A DNA stretch of 64,000 nucleotides, from NCBI GenBank assembly GCA_017469265.1, contig JAFUGS010000062.1:1-64000 (forward strand), read 5' to 3'. The number at the start of each line of letters is the position of its first letter. The stretch's first letter is position 1. Positions 29,949 to 38,894 of this stretch are shown in pieces. This stretch comes from Clostridia bacterium. Its GTDB lineage: Bacteria > Bacillota > Clostridia > Christensenellales > Aristaeellaceae. Both the position numbers and the translations under genes were made by a program. The notes under the pieces are model-generated. The model saw only the letters and a list, made by a program, of their open reading frames with translations, did no database searches and was not told where the DNA came from.

Positions 29949-29989
29949 AAAAAAGCCGCACGATTCCGCTTCCCGCGAAACATGCGGCT
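29949..29989 (-). terminator. terminator after lepB, directly before azlC
   Basis: AGCCGCA (29983-29989 on the minus strand) pairs with TGCGGCT (29954-29960), with smaller pairing inside the 22-base loop, followed by six T. Confidence 0.65.
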
Positions 29990-30009
29990 CCCCTAAAATG
30001 ATTCGCTTG

Positions 30010-30924
30010 TTACTGGATCCCCCGCCAGGCGTTGAAGGGGAAGAATACAAAGCGGACATGGCCCACGATCATGTCCCGGGTGATCGGGCCCTGCGCCCTG
30101 CTGTCATTGGAGTTGTTCCGATGGTCACCCATGACGAAGTACAGATCCTTCTCCAGCTGGAATTCCTTTCCCACCAGGCTGATGATGGCGTCCGTGTTTT
30201 CAGAGATGTCCTCCCCGTTCAGGGTCAGCGCGCCGTCCTCGTCGTAGCTGAGCCGATCCCCGTCGGCGCTGACCGCGTCAGAGGAAATGCCCCGCCAGAT
30301 CCAGACCTCATCGTTCACGTACAGGCCAACGCGGGTTTTGTTCTCATCCAGGTAATCCAGCCGCAGGGTATCCCCGGCTTTCGGAATGGTCACCTCCGCG
30401 AAGGACTGGCCGTTGGAGCCTCCGTTCACCCGGTAATCATCGTTGATGTAGGGTTCCTCGTACTTTTCCCCGTTTACATACAGATACCCGTCCTCTATTT
30501 TAACCTTATCCCCCGGCAGGCCGATCAGCCGCTTGACGAAATTGGTATCCCCCCGCCCGGGATATCGGGCGATGACCACGTCAAACCGGCTGGGGGATCC
30601 AAGGCCGGTGGTAAAGCGCGGCGCTTTTTCCTTGGCTTCCTCGCTCTGCCAGGGAAGGCTGAGCCAGGTGGAAGCGTAGTCCAGTTTGGAAACAAACATG
30701 ACCTCCCCATTCGCCAGGGTATCATTCATGCTGGCCCCGTCCACCCGGACAGGCTCAAACAGCAGGCTGCGAATGATCAGGGCCGCGCAGACGGCCACCA
30801 GAATGGTCAGCACCCATTCCAGGATTTCTCTGCCCACGGATTTCTTTCTCTTTTCCTTTTTATTTTTTCCGGGCTTCCGCTGAAGCTCCGGGATTTCTTC
30901 CATCGTCTTTTCTGTGTCCGGCAT
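30010..30924 (-). CDS. lepB: signal peptidase I
   Basis: A 304-aa membrane protease that removes signal peptides from exported proteins. A Lys/Arg-rich cytoplasmic stretch precedes one membrane helix (ILEWVLTILVAVCAALIIRSLL). The catalytic Ser is in GASMNDTL and the Lys in FVKRLIGLPGD; GDHRNNSNDSR is the third conserved box. A large insert (about 150-230) lengthens the protein. Start is uncertain: ATG 30924 has AGGAGG 13 bases upstream, while ATG 30984 would overlap the TPR gene stop by eight bases and add a basic tail. Confidence 0.93.
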   Translation of the reverse strand: MPDTEKTMEEIPELQRKPGKNKKEKRKKSVGREILEWVLTILVAVCAALIIRSLLFEPVRVDGASMNDTLANGEVMFVSKLDYASTWLSLPWQSEEAKEKAPRFTTGLGSPSRFDVVIARYPGRGDTNFVKRLIGLPGDKVKIEDGYLYVNGEKYEEPYINDDYRVNGGSNGQSFAEVTIPKAGDTLRLDYLDENKTRVGLYVNDEVWIWRGISSDAVSADGDRLSYDEDGALTLNGEDISENTDAIISLVGKEFQLEKDLYFVMGDHRNNSNDSRAQGPITRDMIVGHVRFVFFPFNAWRGIQ

Positions 30925-30976
30925 GTTTCGCTTTGAACCTCCTGTCTTCTTTCCGCGCCCGGCCGGTGCTCCGGTC

Positions 30977-31807
30977 TCAGGCATTTTCCTTCAGGGCTTT
31001 GATTTCGGCTTCCAGCTGTTCCCGGCCGCAGTAGTTCAGCACCGAGATGCGTCCCTCCAGCGCCTTTTCCAGTTTTTCCACCGCGGCAGCCTTATCCCCC
31101 CGCTCCAGGTCATACCGGCTGAGGAAGTACAGCGTGTCAATCTGCTCCGGCTTGATGGCGTGGGCCTTGTCGAAGAAAGGCTTCGCCTTCTCCCTGTCCC
31201 CCATCACCCGGTACCAGGTCTGGGCCAGGTTGTCCAGGCAGATGGGATCCTCGTCATCGTATTCCACGGCTTCCTGGTTAAACCGCAGCGCCTTCTGCCG
31301 GCCGGCTTCCCATTTTTCTTCCAGGGTGCGGGGTGTTTCCGCGCCATCCGCTTCCTCAAACGCGGCCAGAGCGGGGGCTTCCTGCTCCTGCAGCTCAGTT
31401 TCCCGGGCCAGGAAGGCGGCCTTTTTCGTCATATCAAACTGCTCCACGTACAGATATCCCAGCGTCTGATAAATCAGGCCGTTGGGCCCCTTCCGGTAAA
31501 GCTCCTCCAGCTTGCGGACGCCCTTGTCCAGGTCCCCCAGCCGGAAGCAGCAGGCCGCGTAGTCCACGATCAGGTTCACCCGCTGATCCGGCGTCATGCC
31601 CGGCGCTTTCTGGTGCTTGACCAGAAAATCCTTCGCCTTCTGGTATTGTCCGTCCCGAATCAGCAGCACCCCGTAAGCCATCACATACCTGGCGTCATCC
31701 AGCCCCTCCTGGAAGCATTCCTCATACAGGCGCATGGCTCCGGCGGTGTCGCCGTTTTTCTGCGCCCGGTAAGCCTTATTGGCCTTGAACATCGTTCCCA
31801 GTCCCAT
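30977..31807 (-). CDS. tetratricopeptide repeat protein
   Basis: A 276-aa soluble protein made of TPR-like helix pairs: KAYRAQKNGDTAGAMRLYEE, LLIRDGQYQKAKDFL, ACCFRLGDLDKGVRKLEELY, WYRVMGDREKAKPFFDKA, LSRYDLERGDKAAAVEKLEKA. It is a likely protein-protein adaptor; partner unknown. The gene overlaps the mrfB end by 32 bases and precedes lepB, so it belongs to the mrfA-mrfB-lepB transcript. There is no signal peptide. Confidence 0.8.
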   Translation of the reverse strand: MGLGTMFKANKAYRAQKNGDTAGAMRLYEECFQEGLDDARYVMAYGVLLIRDGQYQKAKDFLVKHQKAPGMTPDQRVNLIVDYAACCFRLGDLDKGVRKLEELYRKGPNGLIYQTLGYLYVEQFDMTKKAAFLARETELQEQEAPALAAFEEADGAETPRTLEEKWEAGRQKALRFNQEAVEYDDEDPICLDNLAQTWYRVMGDREKAKPFFDKAHAIKPEQIDTLYFLSRYDLERGDKAAAVEKLEKALEGRISVLNYCGREQLEAEIKALKENA

Positions 31808-32978
31808 CTGTCTTCTGCTCCTTCTTTTTCCGCGTGGACGCCAGGCGTTTCTTCAGCCGGCGTCTCCGGTATTGTAGCGCATTTTCCGTTTCTTGTACAG
31901 CCGCGTCCTGCCTGAGCCGCGCTTCCGACAGCAGGGCGATCGCCCGCTCCGTCATCTCCAGGGCGCCGGCGTAATCCCTTCTGCCATGCTCCAGGTACTT
32001 GGCCAGCTCGATGTACGGGCCGGCGCCGCCCCGGCGCTCCGCGATCATTTCCCGCCAGACCCGGGCGGCCGCCTCCCTTTCCCCCGCCCGGCGGTAGCTG
32101 TGGGCCAGGGCCTGCCCGGCCTCCGTCCCCATCCGGCCCCGGCGGGCCAGCCGGTAGCACTTCCGGGCCTCTTCCGGATGATTCATCCGCTCCAGCGCTC
32201 TGCCCATGGCGTACACATCCTCACTGTATGGAATTTGCTCCGGATGATCGTACATATCCGCCATATGGGTCAGCAGCACGCAGAGGCTGGCGATATCCTG
32301 GGCATTGTGCCGCAGGATGTCCTCCAGCAGATACGCGTTTCCCGTTTTCAGATAATCGAAATACCGCTGGGGCACCTCGCTGCCGGGCAGGTCGTCCTCC
32401 CGGGGCTGACCCAGAATCAGCGCTTCCAGCCTGCCCAGGCTGCACTTTCCCAGCCGGTTCCGCCACAGCCTCCTGGCCACCTGCAGCAGATCCAGATGGG
32501 GCTTGCGCAGGCAGTCCCGCTGAAAGCGGTTCATCAGAAAGCGGCTTTCCAGCAGGGGCAGGTCAAAGGTCGCCCCGTTAAAGGTGCAGACCATGTCGAA
32601 GCGGTTCAGCCCCGCCTCCACATTCCGCAGAAGCGCGCTTTCCTCGTCATAGTCCCGCATCAGGAACTGATGCACCTCAAAGCCCGCGTCGGTCAGGTAC
32701 CCCAGTCCCACAAGAAAGGCCACCGTGCCGCTGCCGCCCAGCCCCGTTGTTTCCGTGTCCAGGTACAGAATCCGCCGGGGATCAAAGGCTTCCGGCAGCG
32801 GGGTCCGGCTCATCCTGGCCACCGTTTCCCGGCGGACCTCCAGAGCCCCCGGAAACTCGCTGAGCGGGCGGTACACCGCCAGATGCTGGCAGTCCCGCTT
32901 TTCCGTCTCCGGTGTCCGGGGCCGGCTCTGATTGCCTCCGCTGCCGCCCACAGCCCGCAGCTTGTCCCGCAGGTTCAC
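31776..32978 (-). CDS. mrfB: MrfB/YprB-type 3'-5' exonuclease with C-terminal TPR-like region
   Basis: A 400-aa protein of the RNase H-like exonuclease superfamily. The acidic motifs are LYLDTETTGLGGSG, TFNGATFDLPLLESRF and RHNAQDIASL (DEDD layout). The C-terminal half is helical and TPR-like (YSEDVYAMGRALERMNHPEEA; HSYRRAGEREAAARVWREM). In B. subtilis MrfB acts with the helicase MrfA in repair of mitomycin-type DNA damage; the direct pairing here supports the same role. The GTG start at 32978 overlaps the helicase stop (GTGA) and follows AAGGAG. Confidence 0.85.
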   Translation of the reverse strand: MNLRDKLRAVGGSGGNQSRPRTPETEKRDCQHLAVYRPLSEFPGALEVRRETVARMSRTPLPEAFDPRRILYLDTETTGLGGSGTVAFLVGLGYLTDAGFEVHQFLMRDYDEESALLRNVEAGLNRFDMVCTFNGATFDLPLLESRFLMNRFQRDCLRKPHLDLLQVARRLWRNRLGKCSLGRLEALILGQPREDDLPGSEVPQRYFDYLKTGNAYLLEDILRHNAQDIASLCVLLTHMADMYDHPEQIPYSEDVYAMGRALERMNHPEEARKCYRLARRGRMGTEAGQALAHSYRRAGEREAAARVWREMIAERRGGAGPYIELAKYLEHGRRDYAGALEMTERAIALLSEARLRQDAAVQETENALQYRRRRLKKRLASTRKKKEQKTDGTGNDVQGQ

Positions 32979-35245
32979 ATGATCAGCTCCTTCAGTATCC
33001 GGATGGCCGTCGGTTTGCCATCCTGGCCGACCTCGCCTGCCGGCCCCACGCAGGAGGGGCATCCGTACGCGCATCCGCAGTCGTTCACAACCTGCAGCGC
33101 CTTTTCCAGCAGCATGTCCCGCATGCCGTAGGCCTTCTGGCTCAGGCCGACGCCGCCCGGGCAGTTGTCATACAGAATCAGGGTGGGTTCCCCGGTGATG
33201 GGGCTTTTCACCTGGTACACCACGGCGATATCCTGTGGCGAACACATCAGGTACAGCGGGCAGACAATGCGCAGCAGGTTGGCGATACCCATCATTCCGT
33301 TCTTCAGCGTGTCGCTGGGAATCTTCTCCACCAGATCCGGCGGCAGGGTCCACCACATGGCGGTGGTATGCATATCCGTCTCCGGCAGGCGCACATGGCC
33401 AAAGCCCAGGGTCTCATGGGTGTCGAACCGGATTTTCTTGAACATGGTGACCAGGGCCGTCACCTTGATCTCCCCCAGGGCCGTCCGGTATCCCCGCTCC
33501 GTCCGCTCTTCCTTCTCCAGGTCCAGCAGGCTCAGGTTGATGTTCAGGTCAGCGTCCGTGTAGTATCCGGTATCCACTGCGCGGATAAAAGCCTTGCAGG
33601 CATCGAAGTCCAGCTTTTCCACCTGGAACTGCCGGCCTTCATGCATGTAGATCGCGTTCTCATGCAGCAGCATGGGCGCGGTAAAGCGGTCCATTTCTCC
33701 CACCACCCGGTGCCGGGCCGGATCCGTGATATCGATGATCACGAAATTCTCCTCCGCCGCGGAGCGGAGGGAGATTTCGCTGGCTGGAAAATCCTCGCTG
33801 CTCCAGTGGTACCGCCCATCCACATGATGCAGGATGTTCTCCTCATCCAGGTATTCCAGCAGTTCCTCCGTGCCGGGAGCGTTGCCGAAGCCATCCCCGT
33901 CCTCGAAGGGCAGTTCAAAAGCCGCGCACTTGAAATGGCTCATCAGAATGTACAGGTTGTCCGGATTCAGCAGGGCGTTCTCCGGGCTCTGGCGCAGGAA
34001 GTAGTCCGGATGGGTCACGATGTACTGATCGATGGCCGCGGAAGAAGCGATGAAAAACACAATGCTGGCGCTTTGCCGCCGGCCCGCCCGGCCCGCCTGC
34101 TGCCAGGCGCTGGCGATGGTGCCCGGATAGCCGCAGAGCACGCAGGCGTCCAGCGCGCCGATATCGATGCCCAGCTCCAGCGCGTTGGTGGACACCACCG
34201 CGTCCACCTGTCCCGCCCGCAGGCCCCGCTCAATCTCCCGCCGCTCCGTGGGCAGATAGCCGCCCCGGTATCCCCGGACACGGCCCGCGTTCCCCAGCGG
34301 ATCCCGCACCATATCCTTCAGGTACCTGGTCAGCACCTCCACCGTCAGCCGGGACCGGGCGAAGGTGATGGCCTGAATGCCATTCTTCAGCAGCATGCCG
34401 CTGATGGCCCGGGTCACCGGAATCGCTCCCTTCCTGATCCCCAGCTGCCGGTTCACCACCGGCGGATTGTAGAAGACGAAATGCCGCTCCCCCATCGGCG
34501 CGCCGTTGTCATCAATCAGGGTCACCGGTCGGCCGATCAGGGTTTCCGCCAGCTCCCGCGGATTGGCGATGGTGGCGGAGCAGAGGATGAACCGGGGATG
34601 GCTGCCATAGAAATCGCACAGCCGCATCAGCCGCCGCAGCACGTTGGCCAGGTTGCTGCCGAAGACGCCCCGGTAGGTATGAATCTCATCGATCACAATG
34701 TATTGCAGGTTCTCGAACAGCTTGACCCATTTCGTGTGATGGGGCAGAATGCCGGAATGCAGCATATCCGGGTTGGTTACCACGATATGCCCCGCCTGGC
34801 GTACCGCCTTCCGGGCGGCGGCGGGCGTATCCCCGTCGTAGGTATAGGTCTTGATGTCCACGCCCATCTGCTCGATCATCTCGTACAGCTCGCTGACCTG
34901 ATCCGCGCTCAGCGCCTTGGTGGGGAAAAGGTACAGCGCCCGGGCGTCCGGATTCTCCAGGATCGCGGAAAGCACGGGAAGATTGTAGCACATGGTCTTG
35001 CCTGAGGCCGTGGGCGTCACCACCGTCACGTCCTCCCCCCGGGCTGTGGCGGAGATGCTCTGCGCCTGATGGGTGTACAGGGCATGGATGCCCCGTTTCG
35101 CCAGCACCGCCCGCAGCCGGGCGTCCAGGCTTTCCGGAAAATCCGCCGTCCGGGCCGGCCGGGGCGGAATGACCTCCCACCGGGTCACGTTTTCCATAAA
35201 ACGCGGATCCTGCCGAAGCTGATCCGCCAGCTGCGTCACATTCAT
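32975..35245 (-). CDS. mrfA: MrfA/YprA-type DEAD/H-box helicase
   Basis: A 756-aa superfamily 2 helicase. Walker A is TPTASGKT, the DExH box is VIDEIHTYRG, and SAT and QQAGRAGR are motifs III and VI. The C-terminal part contains the four-cysteine cluster in DCGCAYGCPSC of the DUF1998-type zinc region. This architecture matches MrfA, which with MrfB repairs mitomycin C damage in B. subtilis. A near-perfect promoter lies upstream. The ATG at 35245 is preceded by AGGGA; the in-frame extension to 35296 crosses the promoter. Confidence 0.9.
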   Translation of the reverse strand: MNVTQLADQLRQDPRFMENVTRWEVIPPRPARTADFPESLDARLRAVLAKRGIHALYTHQAQSISATARGEDVTVVTPTASGKTMCYNLPVLSAILENPDARALYLFPTKALSADQVSELYEMIEQMGVDIKTYTYDGDTPAAARKAVRQAGHIVVTNPDMLHSGILPHHTKWVKLFENLQYIVIDEIHTYRGVFGSNLANVLRRLMRLCDFYGSHPRFILCSATIANPRELAETLIGRPVTLIDDNGAPMGERHFVFYNPPVVNRQLGIRKGAIPVTRAISGMLLKNGIQAITFARSRLTVEVLTRYLKDMVRDPLGNAGRVRGYRGGYLPTERREIERGLRAGQVDAVVSTNALELGIDIGALDACVLCGYPGTIASAWQQAGRAGRRQSASIVFFIASSAAIDQYIVTHPDYFLRQSPENALLNPDNLYILMSHFKCAAFELPFEDGDGFGNAPGTEELLEYLDEENILHHVDGRYHWSSEDFPASEISLRSAAEENFVIIDITDPARHRVVGEMDRFTAPMLLHENAIYMHEGRQFQVEKLDFDACKAFIRAVDTGYYTDADLNINLSLLDLEKEERTERGYRTALGEIKVTALVTMFKKIRFDTHETLGFGHVRLPETDMHTTAMWWTLPPDLVEKIPSDTLKNGMMGIANLLRIVCPLYLMCSPQDIAVVYQVKSPITGEPTLILYDNCPGGVGLSQKAYGMRDMLLEKALQVVNDCGCAYGCPSCVGPAGEVGQDGKPTAIRILKELIM

Positions 35246-35278
35246 GGCTTCCCTGCATCCTTTCGCGTCAGTCGCTTC

Positions 35279-35307
35279 ATTATATAGCCTTCCCATCCGG
35301 TTTTCAA
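35279..35307 (-). promoter_or_regulatory. mrfA operon promoter
   Basis: On the minus strand TTGAAA (35302-35307), 17 bases, TATAAT (35279-35284). TSS would lie about 28 bases before the start codon. Confidence 0.85.
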
Positions 35308-35368
35308 GCTTGAGGCCCGTCCCTTCCGCCCGGCTTTGGTCTTTTCATGTTCTTTCCCCGAAAAAGCG

Positions 35369-35397
35369 TTGATTTTCTTTCTTCCGGCCGGTAAACT
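35369..35397 (+). promoter_or_regulatory. aconitase promoter
   Basis: TTGATT (35369-35374), 17-base spacer, TAAACT (35392-35397). The transcript leader then contains a terminator-like hairpin before the ribosome binding site. Confidence 0.65.
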
Positions 35398-35413
35398 GTC
35401 CTTAAAGTTTTGT

Positions 35414-35440
35414 CGGCCGCGCCTGCGGCCGCGGTTTTTT
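35414..35440 (+). promoter_or_regulatory. terminator-like hairpin in the aconitase leader
   Basis: CGGCCGC (35414-35420) and GCGGCCG (35425-35431) form a perfect 7-bp stem with a four-base loop, then CGG and six T (35435-35440). The GGAGG ribosome binding site begins two bases later. It looks like an attenuator between promoter and gene. Confidence 0.5.
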
Positions 35441-35453
35441 CGGAGGAAACGCC

Positions 35454-37382
35454 ATGAATCTGACCCAGAAAATCCTGGACGCTCACCTGCTCAGCGGGAA
35501 GCTGATCCCCGGGGAGGAAATCTCCATCCGCATCGACCAGACCCTGACGCAGGATTCCACCGGCACCATGTGCTATCTCCAGTTCGAAGCCATGGGAATC
35601 GGCCGGGTCAAAACGAAAAAGAGCGTGGCGTATATCGACCATAACACGCTGCAGACCGGTTTTGAAAACGCGGATGACCATCAGTACATCCAGTCCGTCA
35701 CCAAAAAGCACGGTATTTACTGCTCCAAGCCCGGCAACGGCATCTGCCATCAGGTGCACCTGGAGCGCTTCGGCGTCCCCGGCATGACGCTGCTGGGCAG
35801 CGACAGCCATACTCCCACCGGCGGCGGCATCGGCATGCTGGCCATCGGGGCCGGCGGGCTGGACGTGGCCGTGGCCATGGGCGGCGGCGCGTACTACCTC
35901 ACCTGTCCGAAGGTGGTGGGTGTCCGGCTTACCGGCGCCCTGCCCTACGCGGTGGCCGCCAAGGACATCATTCTGGAGGTGCTGCGCCGGCTTTCCGTCA
36001 AGGGCGGCGTGGGCAAAGTGATGGAATACATCGGCCCCGGCGTGGAGACCCTCACGGTTCCGGAGCGGGCCACCATCGCCAACATGGGAGCCGAGCTGGG
36101 CGCCACCACCTCCGTCTTCCCCAGCGACGCGGTAACCCTGGCCTTCCTGAAGGCCCAGGGCCGGGAAAACGATTTCCAGCCCCTCGCGGCGGATCCGGAC
36201 GCAGCCTATGACGAAATCATCGACATTGATCTGAACACCCTGGAGCCTTTGGTGGCACAGCCCCATATGCCGGACAATGTGGTTTCCGTCCGGGAGCTTG
36301 GTCCCATCCACGTGGATCAGGTCTTCATCGGCTCCTGTACCAACTCCAGCTATCAGGACATGATGCGGGTGGCCCGGATTCTGAAGGGCAGATCCGTCCA
36401 TCCCGATGTGAGCCTGGTCATCGGTCCGGGCAGCAAGCAGGTGCTGACGACCCTGGCCCGCAATGGCGCCCTGGCGGATATGATCGCCGCCGGCGCCCGG
36501 ATTCTGGAAAGCGCCTGCGGTCCCTGTATCGGTATGGGCCAGAGTCCGAAGACCAACGCGGTCTCTGTCCGCACAAACAACCGGAATTTCTACGCCCGCA
36601 GCGGCACCGCCTCCGCCGGTATCTACCTCACCAGCTGCGAAACCGCCGCGATTACAGCGCTGCGGGGCGTGCTCACCGATCCCCGGGAGCTGGACCTGGA
36701 TCTGACCGTGGACATGCCGGACCATTTCGAGGTCAATGACAATCTGATCATCTCCCCCGCCGGGGAAGCCGAGGCCGCAGAGGTGGAAGTCGTCCGAGGC
36801 CCGAACATCAAGCCCTTCCCCCTGGGGCACGATCTGGAGGACAGTGTCACCGGCTCCGTACTGCTGAAGATGGAGGACAACATCACCACGGATCATATCA
36901 TGCCCAGCAATGCCAAGCTGCTGCCCTTCCGCAGCAACATCCCCCACCTGAGCCATTTCTGCCTGACCCCGGTGGATGAAACCTTCCCCGCCCGGGCGGA
37001 AGCGGCCGGCGGCGGTATTCTGGTGGCCGGAGCCAACTACGGTCAGGGCTCCAGCCGGGAGCATGCCGCACTGGTTCCCCTGTATCTGGGTATCCGGGCC
37101 GTGGCCGCCAAGAGTTTCGCCCGCATCCATCAGGCCAACCTGATCAACAACGGCATCCTGCCCCTGACCTTCGAAAACGCGGCGGATTACGACCGCATTG
37201 ATCAGGGAGATACCATGGAACTGCCCGGCGTCCGCGCCGAAATCGCCGCCGGGAAGGAGAAGCTGATTCTCCGAAATGTGACCAAGTCCGAGAATTATAC
37301 GGTGCTGCTGCCCCTGACGGAACGGCAGCGCGGAATGATCCTGTCCGGCGGGCTTATCAACTTTATCCGCAGCGCCCAGTAA
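35454..37382 (+). CDS. acn: aconitate hydratase
   Basis: A 642-aa [4Fe-4S] dehydratase that interconverts citrate and isocitrate; of the short, Aquifex/mitochondrial-like type. Cluster cysteines are in GSCTNSSY and [21 protein letters not shown] and the late [14 protein letters not shown] (substrate-binding swivel domain) are signatures. In an anaerobe it probably supplies 2-oxoglutarate for glutamate rather than running a full cycle; no citrate synthase or isocitrate dehydrogenase gene is in the window. The homoaconitase/isopropylmalate isomerase relatives are usually split or shorter, so aconitase is preferred. Confidence 0.9.
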   Translation: MNLTQKILDAHLLSGKLIPGEEISIRIDQTLTQDSTGTMCYLQFEAMGIGRVKTKKSVAYIDHNTLQTGFENADDHQYIQSVTKKHGIYCSKPGNGICHQVHLERFGVPGMTLLGSDSHTPTGGGIGMLAIGAGGLDVAVAMGGGAYYLTCPKVVGVRLTGALPYAVAAKDIILEVLRRLSVKGGVGKVMEYIGPGVETLTVPERATIANMGAELGATTSVFPSDAVTLAFLKAQGRENDFQPLAADPDAAYDEIIDIDLNTLEPLVAQPHMPDNVVSVRELGPIHVDQVFIGSCTNSSYQDMMRVARILKGRSVHPDVSLVIGPGSKQVLTTLARNGALADMIAAGARILESACGPCIGMGQSPKTNAVSVRTNNRNFYARSGTASAGIYLTSCETAAITALRGVLTDPRELDLDLTVDMPDHFEVNDNLIISPAGEAEAAEVEVVRGPNIKPFPLGHDLEDSVTGSVLLKMEDNITTDHIMPSNAKLLPFRSNIPHLSHFCLTPVDETFPARAEAAGGGILVAGANYGQGSSREHAALVPLYLGIRAVAAKSFARIHQANLINNGILPLTFENAADYDRIDQGDTMELPGVRAEIAAGKEKLILRNVTKSENYTVLLPLTERQRGMILSGGLINFIRSAQ

Positions 37383-37399
37383 GCGCCGCGCCCTGTCCC

Positions 37400-37425
37400 C
37401 GGAGGCTGCCGCCTCCGGTTTTTTC
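37400..37425 (+). terminator. aconitase terminator
   Basis: CCGGAGGC (37400-37407) pairs with GCCTCCGG (37412-37419), loop TGCC, then six T. Confidence 0.9.
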
Positions 37426-37455
37426 ATGTCCAATTGTAACAGTTCCTTCTCCCCC

Positions 37456-37509
37456 TTGACAGGCATACCGGGGTGGTATATGATGCAACTGTACTAATCG
37501 TGATAGTAC
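37456..37509 (+). promoter_or_regulatory. GntR operon promoter with operator
   Basis: TTGACA (37456-37461), 17 bases, TATGAT (37479-37484). Just after the -10 lies the inverted repeat GTACTA (37491-37496), seven bases, TAGTAC (37504-37509). It covers the expected transcription start and is a good candidate for autorepression by the GntR protein. Confidence 0.75.
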
Positions 37510-37551
37510 GGTTAGTTCATTCTGAACAGACCGGAAAGGGAGGGCACGCAT

Positions 37552-37929
37552 TTGTTTGTCATTGACCCACGGAGCAAGGCCCCGCTGTATGAGCAGCTGA
37601 CGCAGCAGCTCCGGTGGCAGATCGCCATGGGCTTTCTGGCAGGGGACGAACCGCTTCCCTCGGTGCGGCAGCTTTCCGCGGAGCTGGGCATCAATCCGAA
37701 CACCATCCAGAAAGCCTACCGCCTCATGGAGCAGGAGGGGCTGATCTATACCCAGCCCGGCCGGGGGAACTTTGTCACCCCCTCCGTGACGGAGCAGCGG
37801 CTGAAGCAGCGGGAAAGCCAGCTGGCCCGGCTGGAGGAGGAAATGAGGAAAGCAAAGGAAATGGGCATCCCCGGAGAGGAAATCGTGCGCCTGACGCGCC
37901 AGGTTTACGGGGAGGACGGTGCTTCCTGA
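37552..37929 (+). CDS. GntR-family regulator (YtrA-like)
   Basis: A 125-aa repressor with a winged helix (PLYEQLTQQLRWQIAMGFL; LPSVRQLSAELGINPNTIQKAYRLME; TQPGRGNFV) and a short C-terminal helical dimerisation tail. This length is typical of the YtrA subfamily, which controls neighbouring ABC transporters. The TTG start at 37552 follows GGAAAGGGAGGG. It probably binds the GTACTA-TAGTAC palindrome in its own promoter and so controls the downstream ABC genes. Confidence 0.9.
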   Translation: MFVIDPRSKAPLYEQLTQQLRWQIAMGFLAGDEPLPSVRQLSAELGINPNTIQKAYRLMEQEGLIYTQPGRGNFVTPSVTEQRLKQRESQLARLEEEMRKAKEMGIPGEEIVRLTRQVYGEDGAS

Positions 37930-38009
37930 GCCGCGCGCCTGCGGGAAGAAAGCAAAAGCCGGCAGCGGCCGCGCGGCGCTCCGGCACAGGAAAAGGGAGG
38001 AAAAACAAC

Positions 38010-38894
38010 ATGATGATAACGGAAGGGATTGAAAAAAGCTTCGGTCCGAAGCATGTGCTGCATCACGTGGCGCTTTCCGTGGAGGACGGGCACATCTTCG
38101 GTCTGCTGGGCACCAATGGTGCGGGGAAATCCACCCTGCTGCGGATCATCAGCGGCATCATCCAGCCGGACGCCGGCCAGGTGAAGGTGAACGGGGAAAG
38201 CGTCTGGGAGAATCCGTCAGCGAAGCGGCGGATCTGCTATCTGACCGATGACCCCGCCTTTCTGCACGCCAGCACCATCCGCCAGATGGGCGCTTTTCGG
38301 AAAGCCTGGCAGGAGGACTATGACGAAGCGCGGCTGAAAGAGCTCTGCGACCGCTTCAGCCTGCCCATGGACGAAAAGATCAGCAGCTTTTCCAAGGGGA
38401 CCCAGAAGCGGGTGCAGGTCTGCCTGGCCCTTGCCGGCCGGCCCCATGTGCTGCTCTGCGACGAAACCTTTGACGGCCTGGATCCGGTCATGCGGGAAGC
38501 CTTCCGCCGCACCATCAGCGAGGAAACCTGGGACCGGGGCATGGTTACCCTCCTGGCCGGCCACAACCAGCAGGAAATGGAGGACATCTGTGACAGCGTG
38601 GGCTTCCTGCACGAGGGAGCGCTGCTGACCGTGGGGGATATGGACACGGTGGTCAGCGGCATCTACCGGCTGCAGTTTGCCACGGAGGAGCCCGTACCCG
38701 AGGAAGCGCTGATCCCCCTGTGCCCGCTCCGCGTGCAGCGGCAGGGGCGGCTCTGCGTCCTGACCCTCAAAGGGGATCGGGAGCAGGCGCGGCAAACCGT
38801 GGAGGCATTCCACCCGCTCTTCTCGGAAACGCTGCCCCTCAGCCTGGAGGAAGTCTTTATTCTGGAAATGGAGGAACAGGGCTATGCGAAATAA
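38010..38894 (+). CDS. ABC transporter ATP-binding protein
   Basis: A 294-aa ATPase. Walker A is GTNGAGKST and Walker B is VLLCDETFDGLDP; the signature segment reads FSKGTQKRVQ rather than LSGGQ, as is common in ABC-2 type exporters of the YtrB/BcrA group. A C-terminal extension of about 70 residues follows. The ATG at 38010 follows GGGAGG; the longer frame upstream overlaps the GntR gene. It overlaps the permease gene by 11 bases. Confidence 0.93.
   Translation: MMITEGIEKSFGPKHVLHHVALSVEDGHIFGLLGTNGAGKSTLLRIISGIIQPDAGQVKVNGESVWENPSAKRRICYLTDDPAFLHASTIRQMGAFRKAWQEDYDEARLKELCDRFSLPMDEKISSFSKGTQKRVQVCLALAGRPHVLLCDETFDGLDPVMREAFRRTISEETWDRGMVTLLAGHNQQEMEDICDSVGFLHEGALLTVGDMDTVVSGIYRLQFATEEPVPEEALIPLCPLRVQRQGRLCVLTLKGDREQARQTVEAFHPLFSETLPLSLEEVFILEMEEQGYAK

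Noticed and set aside
35304..37466. An open frame of 720 codons on the minus strand
   Set aside because: Antisense to aconitase, which has intact cluster and substrate motifs.
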